The notes: generated by a model not told the origin, from the sequence alone. 64,000 nt of DNA from an uncultured Siphonobacter sp. (GCA_913775095.1 CAJYIW010000018.1:1-64000), one strand, 5' to 3'. Positions 25,568-34,470 are shown, numbered from the stretch's first letter. Numbers and translations are program-made.

Positions 25568-26764
25568 TTACACTACCTTACGGGTAACCATAACCAGTTT
25601 TCGCTGTTGATGATCCGTACTGGCAAATAAATAGTCTTCACCGCCTTCAGCCAGGCTTAATTTCTTTCTTAAATCAGCCACACTCATCGGAAAATTACGG
25701 ATGGTAAGATTGGCTTTCCCCGAAGGCACCAGCCGGTGAATCTCCTTCTTATCGGCTCTTGTCACGGCTGTAATGCGGAAGATTCTGCCGGGAAAATCGG
25801 GCCAGTATTGATCGGAAGTGTAGAGATGACTGCTCGGAGCCAGTTTATACAGGCCTTTCTGACCGATACTCTTGAAAGCCCCGGCTTTCAAAAGGGCTAC
25901 ATTAGGTTCATATAGATACGTCAGTGGCGATGAAAACTCCGCCTGAGCGGTCTGCTCCTGCCCGCGAGTGAAGCGGAAGGTCTGCTCCTGCCCGTTTTTC
26001 AGCAGATGAACCGCGACTATTTCCGGGTCAGGTTGCTCCTGCGTATGGATATGAAATAACAGTTCCTTTACTTCATCCTCGACGGCCAGCACATACACCT
26101 TCTGAACTCCCGTTAACTGTTTGATGGCCAGATCAATATCCAGCATGGGGGATAGTTTAATCAGAACATTTTCCGCCTTTTCCAGTAATAAGCTCTGTAC
26201 CGCCAGTACATTCGGTTCACAATCGGACAGTAACACCATCTTCTGATTGCTGTGATTCCTGCGGGCCGGATCGAGGTACAGCCAGTCGAGTTTATGGCTC
26301 TTGTGCTGGAGCCATTCCATGCCGTTTCCATTTACCCAGCTTACTTCGGCTTCTAACCCGATCTTCGGTAAATTCCAGCGGGTCGATTCAAACAAATCAA
26401 TTTGTTGTTCGCAGTAGGTGGCTTCCTTAAAACGACTGGAACAGGCCCAGAAATCCACTCCCATCCCGCCCGTCAGATCCGCATAGGAATGTCCCTGCAT
26501 CAAGCCCGCTTTCCAGTACGCCGTTCGTTCGGACGAACACTGTTCCAGCGGGATGATGCCCGGAAAAATCACTTCGGGAGCGGTTAACCAGGCTGGTAAT
26601 TTGGTTTTAGCTTTCTGCCGACACTGAATTTGTAAGGCTATTTCACGCATCGGCATTCCGGGGTAACGATGAGCGGACAAGAGCAGTTTTTGCCAGTCTT
26701 CCTGCTGATGAGCCTGAATGAACGCCTGTATTTCGGGCTGAGCCAATGTGGTAACCAGAGACAT
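25568..26764 (-). CDS. Class I SAM-dependent methyltransferase with THUMP-like domain
   Basis: 398 residues. An N-terminal helical region (1-85) precedes a Rossmann methyltransferase: motif I is SYADLTGGMGVDFWACS, and the catalytic-loop region is DWLYLDPARRN. A C-terminal region has the THUMP_like pattern (KANLTIRNFPMSVADLRKKL, EGGEDYLFASTD). The family sits beside rRNA base methylases in sequence space and probably modifies RNA, but the target is not established. Full length, with ATG at 26764. It is divergent from the MFS transporter gene that starts at 26863. Confidence 0.85.
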   Translation of the reverse strand: MSLVTTLAQPEIQAFIQAHQQEDWQKLLLSAHRYPGMPMREIALQIQCRQKAKTKLPAWLTAPEVIFPGIIPLEQCSSERTAYWKAGLMQGHSYADLTGGMGVDFWACSSRFKEATYCEQQIDLFESTRWNLPKIGLEAEVSWVNGNGMEWLQHKSHKLDWLYLDPARRNHSNQKMVLLSDCEPNVLAVQSLLLEKAENVLIKLSPMLDIDLAIKQLTGVQKVYVLAVEDEVKELLFHIHTQEQPDPEIVAVHLLKNGQEQTFRFTRGQEQTAQAEFSSPLTYLYEPNVALLKAGAFKSIGQKGLYKLAPSSHLYTSDQYWPDFPGRIFRITAVTRADKKEIHRLVPSGKANLTIRNFPMSVADLRKKLSLAEGGEDYLFASTDHQQRKLVMVTRKVV

Positions 26765-26862
26765 ATATAATCCGAAAGAATCTTTCCTCCCTTTAATAAA
26801 TTAATAAAATAACGCTATTTTCGAGCAAATGCTACTTCGATCAGGCATTCAAACCTCTACTC

Positions 26863-28323
26863 ATGCAAAGTATCACTACATCCCCTGTTACCTCTAAACG
26901 CCGACTTTGGGAGGTCATTTTCGCTTCCTCTGCCGGTACAGTTATTGAATGGTATGACTTTTACATTTTCGGCAGTCTGGCTGCCATCATTTCCACCAAA
27001 TTCTTTCCTGCCGAAAATCCAACCACGGCCTTTCTGAGTACCCTGGCTACTCACGGAGCGGGCTTTGTGGCCCGTCCCTTTGGAGCCATTGTTTTTGGCC
27101 GGCTGGGCGACATGATTGGGCGAAAGTACACCTTTTTGGTGACGCTTATGCTCATGGGAGGAAGCACTTTTGCCATTGCTTTTATTCCCCAATACAACTC
27201 CATTGGCCTGCTGGCTCCCTTCATTCTGCTGCTTCTGAGGGTTTTACAGGGTCTAGCCCTGGGCGGTGAATACGGCGGTGCTGCTACTTACGTGGCCGAG
27301 CATTCACCCGATAACCAGAGAGGTAAATTCACCAGCTTTATTCAAACCACCGCCTCCATCGGTTTTTTCGTTTCCATCATCGTGATTCTGGGCTGCCAGT
27401 TTGTTCTCGGTAAAGAAGCCTTCGGGGACTGGGGTTGGCGGTTGCCTTTCGCCTTGTCGGGATTACTGGTCGTTCTGTCCTATTTCATTCGTCGGAATAT
27501 GGATGAATCACCGGCCTTTGCCAAGCTCAAAAAAGAAGGGAACGTCACGAAAACGCCCCTGAGAGACGCCTTCAGAAGCAAAGCCAACGTTCGGCTGATG
27601 TTAATCGCCATGTTTGGAGCCATTATTGGCCAGGGAGCCATCTGGCACACCAGCCAGTTCTACGCTCAGATTTTTATTACCAAGATTCTGAATGTCGAAT
27701 ACAGTTCCGCCCAAACGGTCATGGCTGTTGCGGTAACCTGTGCGACACCGTTTTTCGTCATTTTCGGTTCTTTGTCCGACAAAATTGGTCGGAAAAAAGT
27801 AATGATGGCGGGTTTACTGGGAGCCAGTCTGTTTTTGTTCCCCCTCTACAAAGGACTGGATCAGGTAGTCAACGGCGGTACCATTCTGGAAACCCGAATC
27901 AATACTTCGGGAGAGGTTTCAACCTACGAAGACGGAAAAGTGGTGACCAAAACACCCATTAAATTGCCTAACGGAGACGTCGAAACCAAAACGGAAATTA
28001 CCCTACCCTCTTCCAGGCTCTTGATGCTGGGACTGCTGGTCTTTATCCAGGTCATTTTTGCCACCATGGCGTACGGCCCGATTGCGGCTTTTCTGGTTGA
28101 GTTATTTCCAACCAAAATCAGATATACTTCCCTGTCCATTCCCTATAACATTGCAAACGGAATTTTTGGTGGTTGTGCTCCCTTCATTGCCACCTGGCTG
28201 GGAAGCATGACCGGATCGAAATTTGCCGGTCTGTATTACCCCATTTTTCTGACGGCCATGTCCTTCATCGTCGGGGTAATTTTCATTAAGGAAACGGCGG
28301 GTAAGAAACTGGAAGAAGAATAA
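26863..28323 (+). CDS. MFS transporter of the metabolite:H+ symporter (MHS) type
   Basis: 486 residues, 12 membrane helices. The MHS family hallmarks are present: FASSAGTVIEWYDFYIFGS at the start, FGRLGDMIGRKYTF between TM2 and TM3, VLQGLALGGEYGGAATYVAEH, and DKIGRKKVMMAG between TM8 and TM9. It resembles proline/betaine (ProP) and dicarboxylate (KgtP) carriers. Between the TM9 and TM10 regions lies an unusual hydrophilic insertion of about 50 residues (GGTILETRINTSGEVSTYED and onward), expected outside the membrane. The substrate is unknown; an organic acid or compatible solute is plausible. A terminator follows. Confidence 0.88.
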   Translation: MQSITTSPVTSKRRLWEVIFASSAGTVIEWYDFYIFGSLAAIISTKFFPAENPTTAFLSTLATHGAGFVARPFGAIVFGRLGDMIGRKYTFLVTLMLMGGSTFAIAFIPQYNSIGLLAPFILLLLRVLQGLALGGEYGGAATYVAEHSPDNQRGKFTSFIQTTASIGFFVSIIVILGCQFVLGKEAFGDWGWRLPFALSGLLVVLSYFIRRNMDESPAFAKLKKEGNVTKTPLRDAFRSKANVRLMLIAMFGAIIGQGAIWHTSQFYAQIFITKILNVEYSSAQTVMAVAVTCATPFFVIFGSLSDKIGRKKVMMAGLLGASLFLFPLYKGLDQVVNGGTILETRINTSGEVSTYEDGKVVTKTPIKLPNGDVETKTEITLPSSRLLMLGLLVFIQVIFATMAYGPIAAFLVELFPTKIRYTSLSIPYNIANGIFGGCAPFIATWLGSMTGSKFAGLYYPIFLTAMSFIVGVIFIKETAGKKLEEE

Positions 28324-28351
28324 AAAAAGGCTGCGAATGCAGCCTTTTTTT
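28322..28351. terminator. Bidirectional terminator
   Basis: GGCTGC/GCAGCC with a GAAT loop, flanked by seven A and seven T. It ends the MFS transporter and also sits 11 bases from the stop of the convergent histidine kinase gene. Confidence 0.9.
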
Positions 28352-28362
28352 ATTCTTTGCGA

Positions 28363-30174
28363 TCAGACCGACATTACCAGGTCAAATTGCGTTCCGTTGT
28401 TATTCCTGACGTTTAATATGGCTCCGATTTGCTCACTCAGCATGACAATCAAACGCTTGCCAAAGGATCCCGCTGGCCTATGCCAGACATTCATATCAAT
28501 CCCCGGACCATTGTCTTTTATTTCCAGGTGCAGGTTCTCTTTCTCATTGAGTATGATGCTGAGCTGAGGGTTATCAATCTGATCAAATGCGTGCTTAAAA
28601 GAGTTCGTGATGATTTCATTCAGAATCAGTCCTAAAGGCACCGCCAGCTCCACATCCAACTCTATAGCCGCAATATCTATTTTCAGGTCAAAATCATCAA
28701 TCCTGTACCCGTACGCGTGTAACAAACCCTGCACTAATTCATTGATATACTCCCTCATATTTACTTTCGTAATGTTATCACTTTCGTAGAGTTTCTGGTG
28801 AATCAGTGACATCGCTTCCACGCGTTGTTGCCCTTCTCTAACGGCCTTCACGGCTCCTTCGTCCTCCAGTCGGGTAGACTGTAGCCTGAGCAAACTGGAG
28901 ATAATAGCCAGGTTATTTTTCACCCGATGGTGCAATTCCTTCATCAGGTTCTTTAGCTGCTCCGTCTGCTCGCTAATCTGCTTATTGCGGGTCCAGACCA
29001 GGCGATTCGTCGATTCTAATTCATGATTAACTTCTTTGATTAATTTATACTGCCAGACCGCAATTCCGAATAAAACAAGCATTACACCGGCTCCCGTCAT
29101 TACCCACCAGAACTGTTTGTCTTTTAAGGCATTCTCTTCATCCAGGCGGGTAATTTCAAGCTCTTTTTCCTGCGTTTTAAATCGGGTTTCTGCATCAACT
29201 AGCTGTTGTTTTTTCTCGGTACTGGTGATGGAGTCAGTCGCGGCAATCCACTTTTTCTGGTATTGAAAAGCATTTTTAAAGTCACTCCGTTTCTCAGCAA
29301 TGCGGGTCAAAATACCGTAAATTTCCTGTTCATACCGATACCGTTCGGGCTGGATTTCACTCCACTTTAACGCGAGATTTGCATACTTTTCAGCTTCTTC
29401 CAGCCTACCCAATGGAATCAATGTATTAGGATAATTTATATAAACGTACGCCCTGAGGTAATCATCATTCGTTCGTTTGGCGATTTCCAGACATTCTTTA
29501 TACGTTTTCTCCGACTCCTTATACATGCCGGCATTTTTGTAGATGATTCCCCGGTTAAAAGTAACCGTGAAGTACTTTTCTTTTTCATCACCTACGTATT
29601 TCATGGCCTGCGTGTTATAGCTGAGAGCCTTATCGTAATTTTTACGCATATCCTCGAGCGTAGCCAGATCCATATTAAACTGGATTAGCAAGTCTTTGTC
29701 CTTTAGCTGAGCAGCCAGATTCATCCCTTTTTTCAAGTACGGCTCAGCGGAGGTGTAGTTATTCAGCGATATGTAAGCAAAGGCGATATGGTCTAAAACC
29801 CGAGCCTGCCGCCGCAGGTCCCTGGCAGCCGAGAGGAAGTGCAATGCTTTTTCATAATGCAGTATAGCCTCGGAAGGATTACTTTTATCTCTTTCGAGAA
29901 GACCATACGAAAAATAGGTTCGTCCCAGCAGAGCCGTATCTTTCAGACGGGTAGCTATTTTCAATAACTCATCAATAGCAAGTTTTGCATCCACATATCT
30001 GATATGATCAGCCATGTTTGACTCATATTTCGACAATGAATCAAATTTTGCCTGCTCGGATAAATTTTCAATGCTGTTTAGATAGGATTCAAAGGATTGT
30101 ACTTCTGAAGATTGAGCTCGTGCCTGGAGACATGCACAAGCGATAAGAATAAAGGCAGCTATATAGGTTTTCAT
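28363..30174 (-). CDS. TPR-containing sensor histidine kinase (HisKA_2 type)
   Basis: 603 residues: signal peptide (1-20), about six tetratricopeptide repeats between residues 60 and 320 (such as TALLGRTYFSYGLLERDKSN and AEPYLKKGMNLAAQLKD), a short helix, one membrane helix (about 355-375), coiled coil, then the kinase. The H-box is KELHHRVKNNLAIISSLLRLQ (HisKA_2), followed by the HATPase with N-box LILNEIITNSFKHAF and G1 IKDNGPGID. The G2 region reads GSFGKRLI where many have G-S/T-L-G. It phosphorylates a partner on Asp. The LytTR regulator gene lies 28 bases upstream on the same strand and is the obvious partner. TPR sensors of this form probably act through periplasmic protein contact. 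Confidence 0.9.
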   Translation of the reverse strand: MKTYIAAFILIACACLQARAQSSEVQSFESYLNSIENLSEQAKFDSLSKYESNMADHIRYVDAKLAIDELLKIATRLKDTALLGRTYFSYGLLERDKSNPSEAILHYEKALHFLSAARDLRRQARVLDHIAFAYISLNNYTSAEPYLKKGMNLAAQLKDKDLLIQFNMDLATLEDMRKNYDKALSYNTQAMKYVGDEKEKYFTVTFNRGIIYKNAGMYKESEKTYKECLEIAKRTNDDYLRAYVYINYPNTLIPLGRLEEAEKYANLALKWSEIQPERYRYEQEIYGILTRIAEKRSDFKNAFQYQKKWIAATDSITSTEKKQQLVDAETRFKTQEKELEITRLDEENALKDKQFWWVMTGAGVMLVLFGIAVWQYKLIKEVNHELESTNRLVWTRNKQISEQTEQLKNLMKELHHRVKNNLAIISSLLRLQSTRLEDEGAVKAVREGQQRVEAMSLIHQKLYESDNITKVNMREYINELVQGLLHAYGYRIDDFDLKIDIAAIELDVELAVPLGLILNEIITNSFKHAFDQIDNPQLSIILNEKENLHLEIKDNGPGIDMNVWHRPAGSFGKRLIVMLSEQIGAILNVRNNNGTQFDLVMSV

Positions 30175-30201
30175 TGGGTTAATACGGAGAGGTATGAAGC
30201 A

Positions 30202-30975
30202 CTAATTAATCTGAAAAATTCTCATAAACTCATCTTTATACTGCCGGCCCATGGGTATTAGAAATTGCTCGGCCATTATTTCCTTTTCATTAAAACTCTT
30301 TATTTTCCGAATATTCACGGCGTACGAACGATGTACCCGCATCAGCTTTTCAATTCCTAATCGATGCAGGGTCAGATTCAGTGTTAGGCGAATGGAATAT
30401 TTTTTATCGTTGGTGACAATAGTCGTGTACGTATTATCTGCTTCCAGATACACAATGTCAGCCATTTCAATTCTTACGAACTGGTAATTGTGTTTAATAA
30501 ATATGGAATTATCAATCTTCAGAATTACCTCACGAGTCTGACTATCCTTATCGGTAATTCGATTCTGATCTTTAATAAAGCCGGCACTTTCCCGGGCGGT
30601 AAAATTCTGAATGGCCAGTTCAATGGAAATGTTCAGACTGGCATTATTAACAGGCTTGAAAAGATAGGCAGCCGGATAGGTAAGTTTTGCCCGCTCACGG
30701 GTTTCTTTATCGGCCAGAGCTGTTACATAAATAACAGGAACGACCCGAAAATTATGCAGTTGATTAATCGTTTCGATTCCATCCCACTCCCCTTTGATAT
30801 TAATGTCACACAATACTAAATCGACCTGATTTTGCTGAAATATTTCTAAAGCTCTTTTCCCATTGTTTGCAATACCTACGACGTAATATCCTTCCGCTTC
30901 CAGGGTATCACATAAGTCCATAGCCAGCACAGCTTCGTCTTCTATGATTAATACTCGCACTCGGTTTTCTTGCAT
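30202..30975 (-). CDS. LytTR-type response regulator
   Basis: 257 residues from the ATG at 30975 (a TTG at 30996 would add seven). The receiver covers 5-120: VLIIEDEAVLAMDL, the phosphorylation Asp in LVLCDINIKGEWDGIETI, VIYVTAL and the Lys in AYLFKPVNN. The LytTR DNA-binding domain occupies about 160-257, with IVYLEADNTYTTI, SIRLTLNLTLHRLGIEKLMRVHRSYAVNIRKI. Such regulators bind paired direct repeats near promoters of surface, biofilm or metabolite genes. First gene of an operon with the TPR kinase. Confidence 0.92.
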   Translation of the reverse strand: MQENRVRVLIIEDEAVLAMDLCDTLEAEGYYVVGIANNGKRALEIFQQNQVDLVLCDINIKGEWDGIETINQLHNFRVVPVIYVTALADKETRERAKLTYPAAYLFKPVNNASLNISIELAIQNFTARESAGFIKDQNRITDKDSQTREVILKIDNSIFIKHNYQFVRIEMADIVYLEADNTYTTIVTNDKKYSIRLTLNLTLHRLGIEKLMRVHRSYAVNIRKIKSFNEKEIMAEQFLIPMGRQYKDEFMRIFQIN

Positions 30976-31120
30976 TAGATCAAAGTTTGCACTCAATTTA
31001 ATAAAGCTTTTTAGTATTAAATAACCTGAATTTATTTAAGGAATAAATACTCATATAGTTATTATTAATTAAATTAATAAGTATTATTCATCATTTAAAT
31101 AATCACTAACTACCAAAAAA

Positions 31121-31152
31121 TAATAAACGGGACTAATTAGCCCCGTTTATTA
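31121..31152 (-). terminator. Terminator of the small zinc-ribbon gene
   Basis: An 11-bp stem (31121-31131 with 31142-31152) around a ten-base loop. On the minus strand it is followed by TTATTTTTT. It lies 27 bases past the stop at 31180. Confidence 0.75.
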
Positions 31153-31179
31153 GTATGATCTCCGTATAAAAATGTTCGT

Positions 31180-31338
31180 TTATGTTCGGATAAAAAACCT
31201 CCTGCATTTAAGGCACAGAAACCATTTAATAGGGAGAAAGAACAACATAGTTCGAACAACCAGCGGGCGGCGGCGACGCTCCACCTCTGTAGCCTTGCAA
31301 TAAGGACAACCTTTTGTTTTTGAGCGTGTTGCTGCCAT
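31180..31338 (-). CDS. Small zinc-ribbon protein (52 residues)
   Basis: An ATG at 31338 opens a frame of 52 codons ending in TAA. The protein starts MAATRSKTKGCPYC and ends FLCLKCRRFFIRT, so it has two C-x2-C knuckles (Cys11, Cys14, Cys42, Cys45) 27 residues apart, with a basic RRRR patch and a hydrophobic middle. This is the arrangement of a zinc ribbon, and small proteins of similar form (C-P-x-C ... C-x-x-C-x-R/K-x-F) are widespread in Bacteroidota. It has a terminator-like hairpin directly downstream, which supports that it is transcribed. Function is unknown; nucleic-acid or protein binding are both possible. It is isolated in an AT-rich stretch. Confidence 0.7.
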   Translation of the reverse strand: MAATRSKTKGCPYCKATEVERRRRPLVVRTMLFFLPIKWFLCLKCRRFFIRT

Positions 31339-32301
31339 CGTACGTAAGCAGGTTAGTTCGGTGAATTCTGCGGGCTTCCTTGCCTGTTCATCTGGCGATC
31401 AGGGCCTTTGAATGTATGGGTATTCCTGGCGGTTTACTATTGATGTCCTTGAGAAAGAGAAAACTTTTTAGTCGTTTGCCCTCTTGTAAAAAGTCTCTCT
31501 TTCTCTCAGACAATCATGGGTTAATCCAAACCGGATTTAAGATAAATTGCGTTACGTTTCTTAACCGAGCTCTGAATTATTTAAGAAAAGCTGCAACCTC
31601 TTATGGCGGGTAATTCGGTTTCTTTAAGCGATACAAACATACTTCAAAAAGGATTCTTTGTTTTACAAATGTAGGTAGACTAAGCGTATGAGATAGTCAA
31701 TGACTCTATTTGGTTAGTGAATAAAAAATCGGGAGTTCAGAATTTTATTTTAGATGCCTGAATTTGTGCACAAGTACAGATGGGCATTTTTCGAATTCTA
31801 TAATAAATTCCAGTTTACCTAGAAAAAAGTACTGATAATCAGTATTATACACATACTACAATAATTTAAATAAAAAAATAACAAATGGTAATTAATTTTA
31901 TTTTAACACAAATTTAAATTCTGTGATTATTCCTTAATATACTTCTTAAATCGATTATTAAGTTAACTTATTATTCAGATTTTATAGCGAATATTAAACG
32001 CCAGAAATCAGCTTATTATTTTATCTTATATGTGGACTCAATAAGAACCTTAACTAATGTTATGATCAGCGAATTGTCTTAAGCAAAAAGATTTAACAGG
32101 TTTACCTATACTATATTTAATCCTACTCCAGTACACTGTCGTACGCAATGGCGAATATTGTTTTTTTTATATTTTCGTAAAATTTATAAAGATTCCTGGC
32201 TACTCCGGTCTTTATAAATAATGCTCTCCCCTATGGGGTAATCGCCTGAGATCAGGGTCTTAGAATTATTAACCTCGCATAGGATTTAACATTACAAACT
32301 C
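31339..32301. other. Long AT-rich gene-free stretch with a hairpin
   Basis: About 960 bases between the zinc-ribbon start and the DUF6807 gene. The part from 31700 is markedly richer in A and T than the rest of the window. Frames here (for instance a TTG-started one at 31380-31613) do not look like protein. Two minus-strand TAnnTTTG matches (31634-31641, 31666-31673) could start a leader for the zinc-ribbon gene. A plus-strand TATTTTCG near 32172 could start the DUF6807 gene. A non-coding RNA is possible but not shown. Confidence 0.45.
31451..31507. repeat. Long imperfect inverted repeat
   Basis: The arms 31451-31470 (GAGAAAGAGA then AAACTTTTTA) and 31487-31507 (TAAAAAGTCTC then TCTTTCTCTC) pair over some 18 bases with one bulge and a 16-base loop. 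It is not followed by a T run on either strand. It lies in the gene-free region, upstream of the zinc-ribbon gene. Confidence 0.5.
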
Positions 32302-33339
32302 ATGACTTCTATTGCTAAACTATTTTTATGCGGCTCAGCCCTTTTTCTCAGTGCCCAGGCCATGGGACAGAAGTTAATCGAGCTGAAAAGCGATGAAAAA
32401 GCTAAAAAAGTTGACGTTCTCGTCGAAGGAAAACCTTTTACTAGTTATTTCTATCCGGGAGAACAAGTACTCAAAAAGGCCGTTCTCTACCCGGTTTATT
32501 CTCCCCAGGGAAATATTGTTACCCGTGGATGGCCCATTGATCCAAGACCCGGTGAGCGGGTTGATCACCCTCACCACGTGGGCATCTGGTTTAATTACGA
32601 GGATGTAAATGGCTACGACTACTGGAATAATTCCAATACCCCGCCCAACCCCAAAGCGAAATACGGTACGATCCGCCATACGGGTATTAAGGCGAAAAAA
32701 GATGGCAAACGGGCTGAATTAACCGTTACGGCCGACTGGATAGAAGATAACGGAAAAGGCCGCAAAGTGCTGGATGAACGCACCACGTACTTCTTTACGG
32801 CTACCGACAAGCAACGAATCATTGACCGGGTAACGGTTTTGAAAGCTACGGAAGATGCTCACTTCAAGGATGTGAAGGACGGTATGTTTGCCATTCGGGT
32901 AGCTCGTCAGCTAGAGTTACCTTCCACCAAGGCGGAGAAATACACGGACGCCAATGGCGTAGAAACGTCCGTTCCGAAACTGGACAACACGGGCGTTACG
33001 GGTAACTACCGCTCCAGCGAAGGAGTGGAAGGGGCGAAAGTGTGGAGCACGCGGGGCCGCTGGATGAATTTGACTGGTAAAATCGGAAAAGAAACCGTTT
33101 CTATTGCCATGATTGATCACCCGAAAAACGTTAACTATCCAACCTTCTGGCACGCCCGCGACTACGGATTGTTTGCCTTGAATCCGCTCGGCGAAAAAGT
33201 CTTCACGGAAGGAAAGAAAGAGCTTAATTATCAGCTCAAAAAAGGACAGTCTGTGGTGTTTCGTTACCGGGTAGTGATTACTTCGGGTGGAGCCACTGAT
33301 GCGGAGCTGAATAAGCTGGCGGATGCTTTCGCTAAATAA
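32302..33339 (+). CDS. DUF6807/PmoA-family exported protein
   Basis: 345 residues with a signal peptide (ends about residue 22, AMGQ). The remainder is a beta-rich protein of the DUF6807 group, annotated in databases as PmoA after a distant similarity to methane oxygenase; it is not expected to oxidise methane. The family motif GERVDHPHHVGIWFNYEDVNG (about 88-108, with HPHH) is strongly conserved in character and could bind a metal or sugar. Further blocks are DGMFAIRVARQLELP, TRGRWMNLTGKIG and HARDYGLFALNPLG. These proteins commonly sit near sugar-degradation genes in Bacteroidota, suggesting a role in polysaccharide use. Here it is alone. Confidence 0.82.
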   Translation: MTSIAKLFLCGSALFLSAQAMGQKLIELKSDEKAKKVDVLVEGKPFTSYFYPGEQVLKKAVLYPVYSPQGNIVTRGWPIDPRPGERVDHPHHVGIWFNYEDVNGYDYWNNSNTPPNPKAKYGTIRHTGIKAKKDGKRAELTVTADWIEDNGKGRKVLDERTTYFFTATDKQRIIDRVTVLKATEDAHFKDVKDGMFAIRVARQLELPSTKAEKYTDANGVETSVPKLDNTGVTGNYRSSEGVEGAKVWSTRGRWMNLTGKIGKETVSIAMIDHPKNVNYPTFWHARDYGLFALNPLGEKVFTEGKKELNYQLKKGQSVVFRYRVVITSGGATDAELNKLADAFAK

Positions 33340-33365
33340 GTAACCTGTTTCCTATAATGAGTCAT

Positions 33366-33401
33366 AAAAACCGCTGATCTGTACGTTCAGCGGTTTTTTT
33401 T
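33366..33401 (+). terminator. Terminator of the DUF6807 gene
   Basis: AAAAACCGCTGA (33366-33377) pairs with TCAGCGGTTTTT (33387-33398), followed by more T. Confidence 0.85.
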
Positions 33402-33459
33402 AGGTTCAGTTTTCAGAAACGTCCTTCTGCTTTCATGAAATTTTCAGAGATTGCTACCT

Positions 33460-33957
33460 ATGAAACAAATGGTCGTTTTAATTGGGGTAAGCGGCAGTGG
33501 TAAATCAACCTGGGCCCGGGAATTCTGCCTGAATCAGCCCAACTGGTTACGAATCAGCCGGGATGAATTGAGACGTAGTATTTTGACGGTTCCGTTGGGA
33601 ACCTACTGGCACTGGCCGAGGGAAGATCAGAACCGCATTGAGCATCTGGTGGACCGGATGCATACCAAACTGTTAATGGATGCTCTTCGGTCGGGGTGGA
33701 ATGTGCTGATGGATAATACCCACCTGAAGAAAGCGTATATTGACGAATATGTTACGCTGATGCTCCGCCACTTTCCTTCCTTTACCATACAATACCGATT
33801 ATTTGACACTCCGCTTGAAACTTGTCAGGAAAGAGACCATCTTCGCTCTGATTCCGTTGGAGCCAATACCATTGTTCATCAGTACTCGCAATTGCAGGAG
33901 TTAAAAAGCAGATTTGATTTTCAAACCTTTACGTGGCCTTCTCAAACCAACTCTTAA
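33460..33957 (+). CDS. P-loop kinase, polynucleotide-kinase-like
   Basis: 165 residues from the ATG at 33460 (a TTG at 33451 would add three). It has Walker A GVSGSGKSTWAREF at residues 8-21, then RISRDELRRSIL, and an MDNTHLKKAYIDEY motif like the D-N-T-N/H segment of T4-type polynucleotide kinases. YRLFDTPLETCQERDHLR carries the lid Arg residues. The family phosphorylates 5'-OH ends or small nucleophiles; the substrate is not known. The gap to the methylglyoxal synthase ATG is eight bases, so the two are probably one transcript, though no metabolic link is obvious. Confidence 0.82.
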   Translation: MKQMVVLIGVSGSGKSTWAREFCLNQPNWLRISRDELRRSILTVPLGTYWHWPREDQNRIEHLVDRMHTKLLMDALRSGWNVLMDNTHLKKAYIDEYVTLMLRHFPSFTIQYRLFDTPLETCQERDHLRSDSVGANTIVHQYSQLQELKSRFDFQTFTWPSQTNS

Positions 33958-33965
33958 GTTACGCT

Positions 33966-34430
33966 ATGCCAATCAGACACCTCACTCCCCATAAAAAAAT
34001 TGCCCTGGTTGCTCACGATCATAAGAAAGCCGAGATTCTGGAATGGGCTTTAGTGAACCGCGACTTTCTGGCTATTCATGAATTATACGCTACCGGCACC
34101 ACGGGCCGACTGCTGGAGGAAGCCCTGAAGCTTCCGGTAACCAAATTACTTTCGGGCCCGCTGGGCGGCGATCAGCAGATTGGAGCCATGATTGCCGAGT
34201 CGAAGATTGATGCCATTATTTTCTTCTGGGATCCTATGGAATCGCAGCCGCACGATCCTGATGTAAAGGCATTATTACGACTGGCCGTGGTCTGGAATAT
34301 CCCCATGGCCTGTAACCGGGCAACGGCTGACTTTCTGCTCAGCTCGCCTCTGATGCACCAGGAATACGAATCCCAGCTCACGGATTACAGTACTTACCTG
34401 AAGCGACAGGTCGTTGAGAATTTTGATTGA
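33966..34430 (+). CDS. mgsA: Methylglyoxal synthase
   Basis: 154 residues. Converts dihydroxyacetone phosphate to methylglyoxal plus phosphate, a bypass of lower glycolysis that relieves sugar-phosphate stress. The start ATG at 33966 leads straight into the fold; a longer frame opening at 33933 overlaps the previous gene. Family residues are all present: KKIALVAHDHKK, ATGTTGRLL for phosphate binding, the catalytic Asp in SGPLGGDQQIGAMI, the DPMESQPHDPDVKALLR loop with the Asp/His pair, and NRATADFLLSS. Terminator follows. Confidence 0.95.
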   Translation: MPIRHLTPHKKIALVAHDHKKAEILEWALVNRDFLAIHELYATGTTGRLLEEALKLPVTKLLSGPLGGDQQIGAMIAESKIDAIIFFWDPMESQPHDPDVKALLRLAVVWNIPMACNRATADFLLSSPLMHQEYESQLTDYSTYLKRQVVENFD

Positions 34431-34433
34431 TAC

Positions 34434-34470
34434 AAAAAAGGCCGTACGGACTCATCCGCACGGCCTTTTT
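34434..34470. terminator. Terminator between mgsA and the convergent MFS gene
   Basis: AAAAAGGCCGT (34435-34445) with ACGGCCTTTTT (34460-34470); inner GGA/TCC pairs extend the stem. It can act in both directions; the MFS gene ends at 34486. Confidence 0.85.

Noticed and set aside
31380-31613. A plus-strand frame of 77 codons in the AT-rich gap
   Set aside because: It starts on TTG, has unusual composition, and runs through the long hairpin; no family resemblance was seen.
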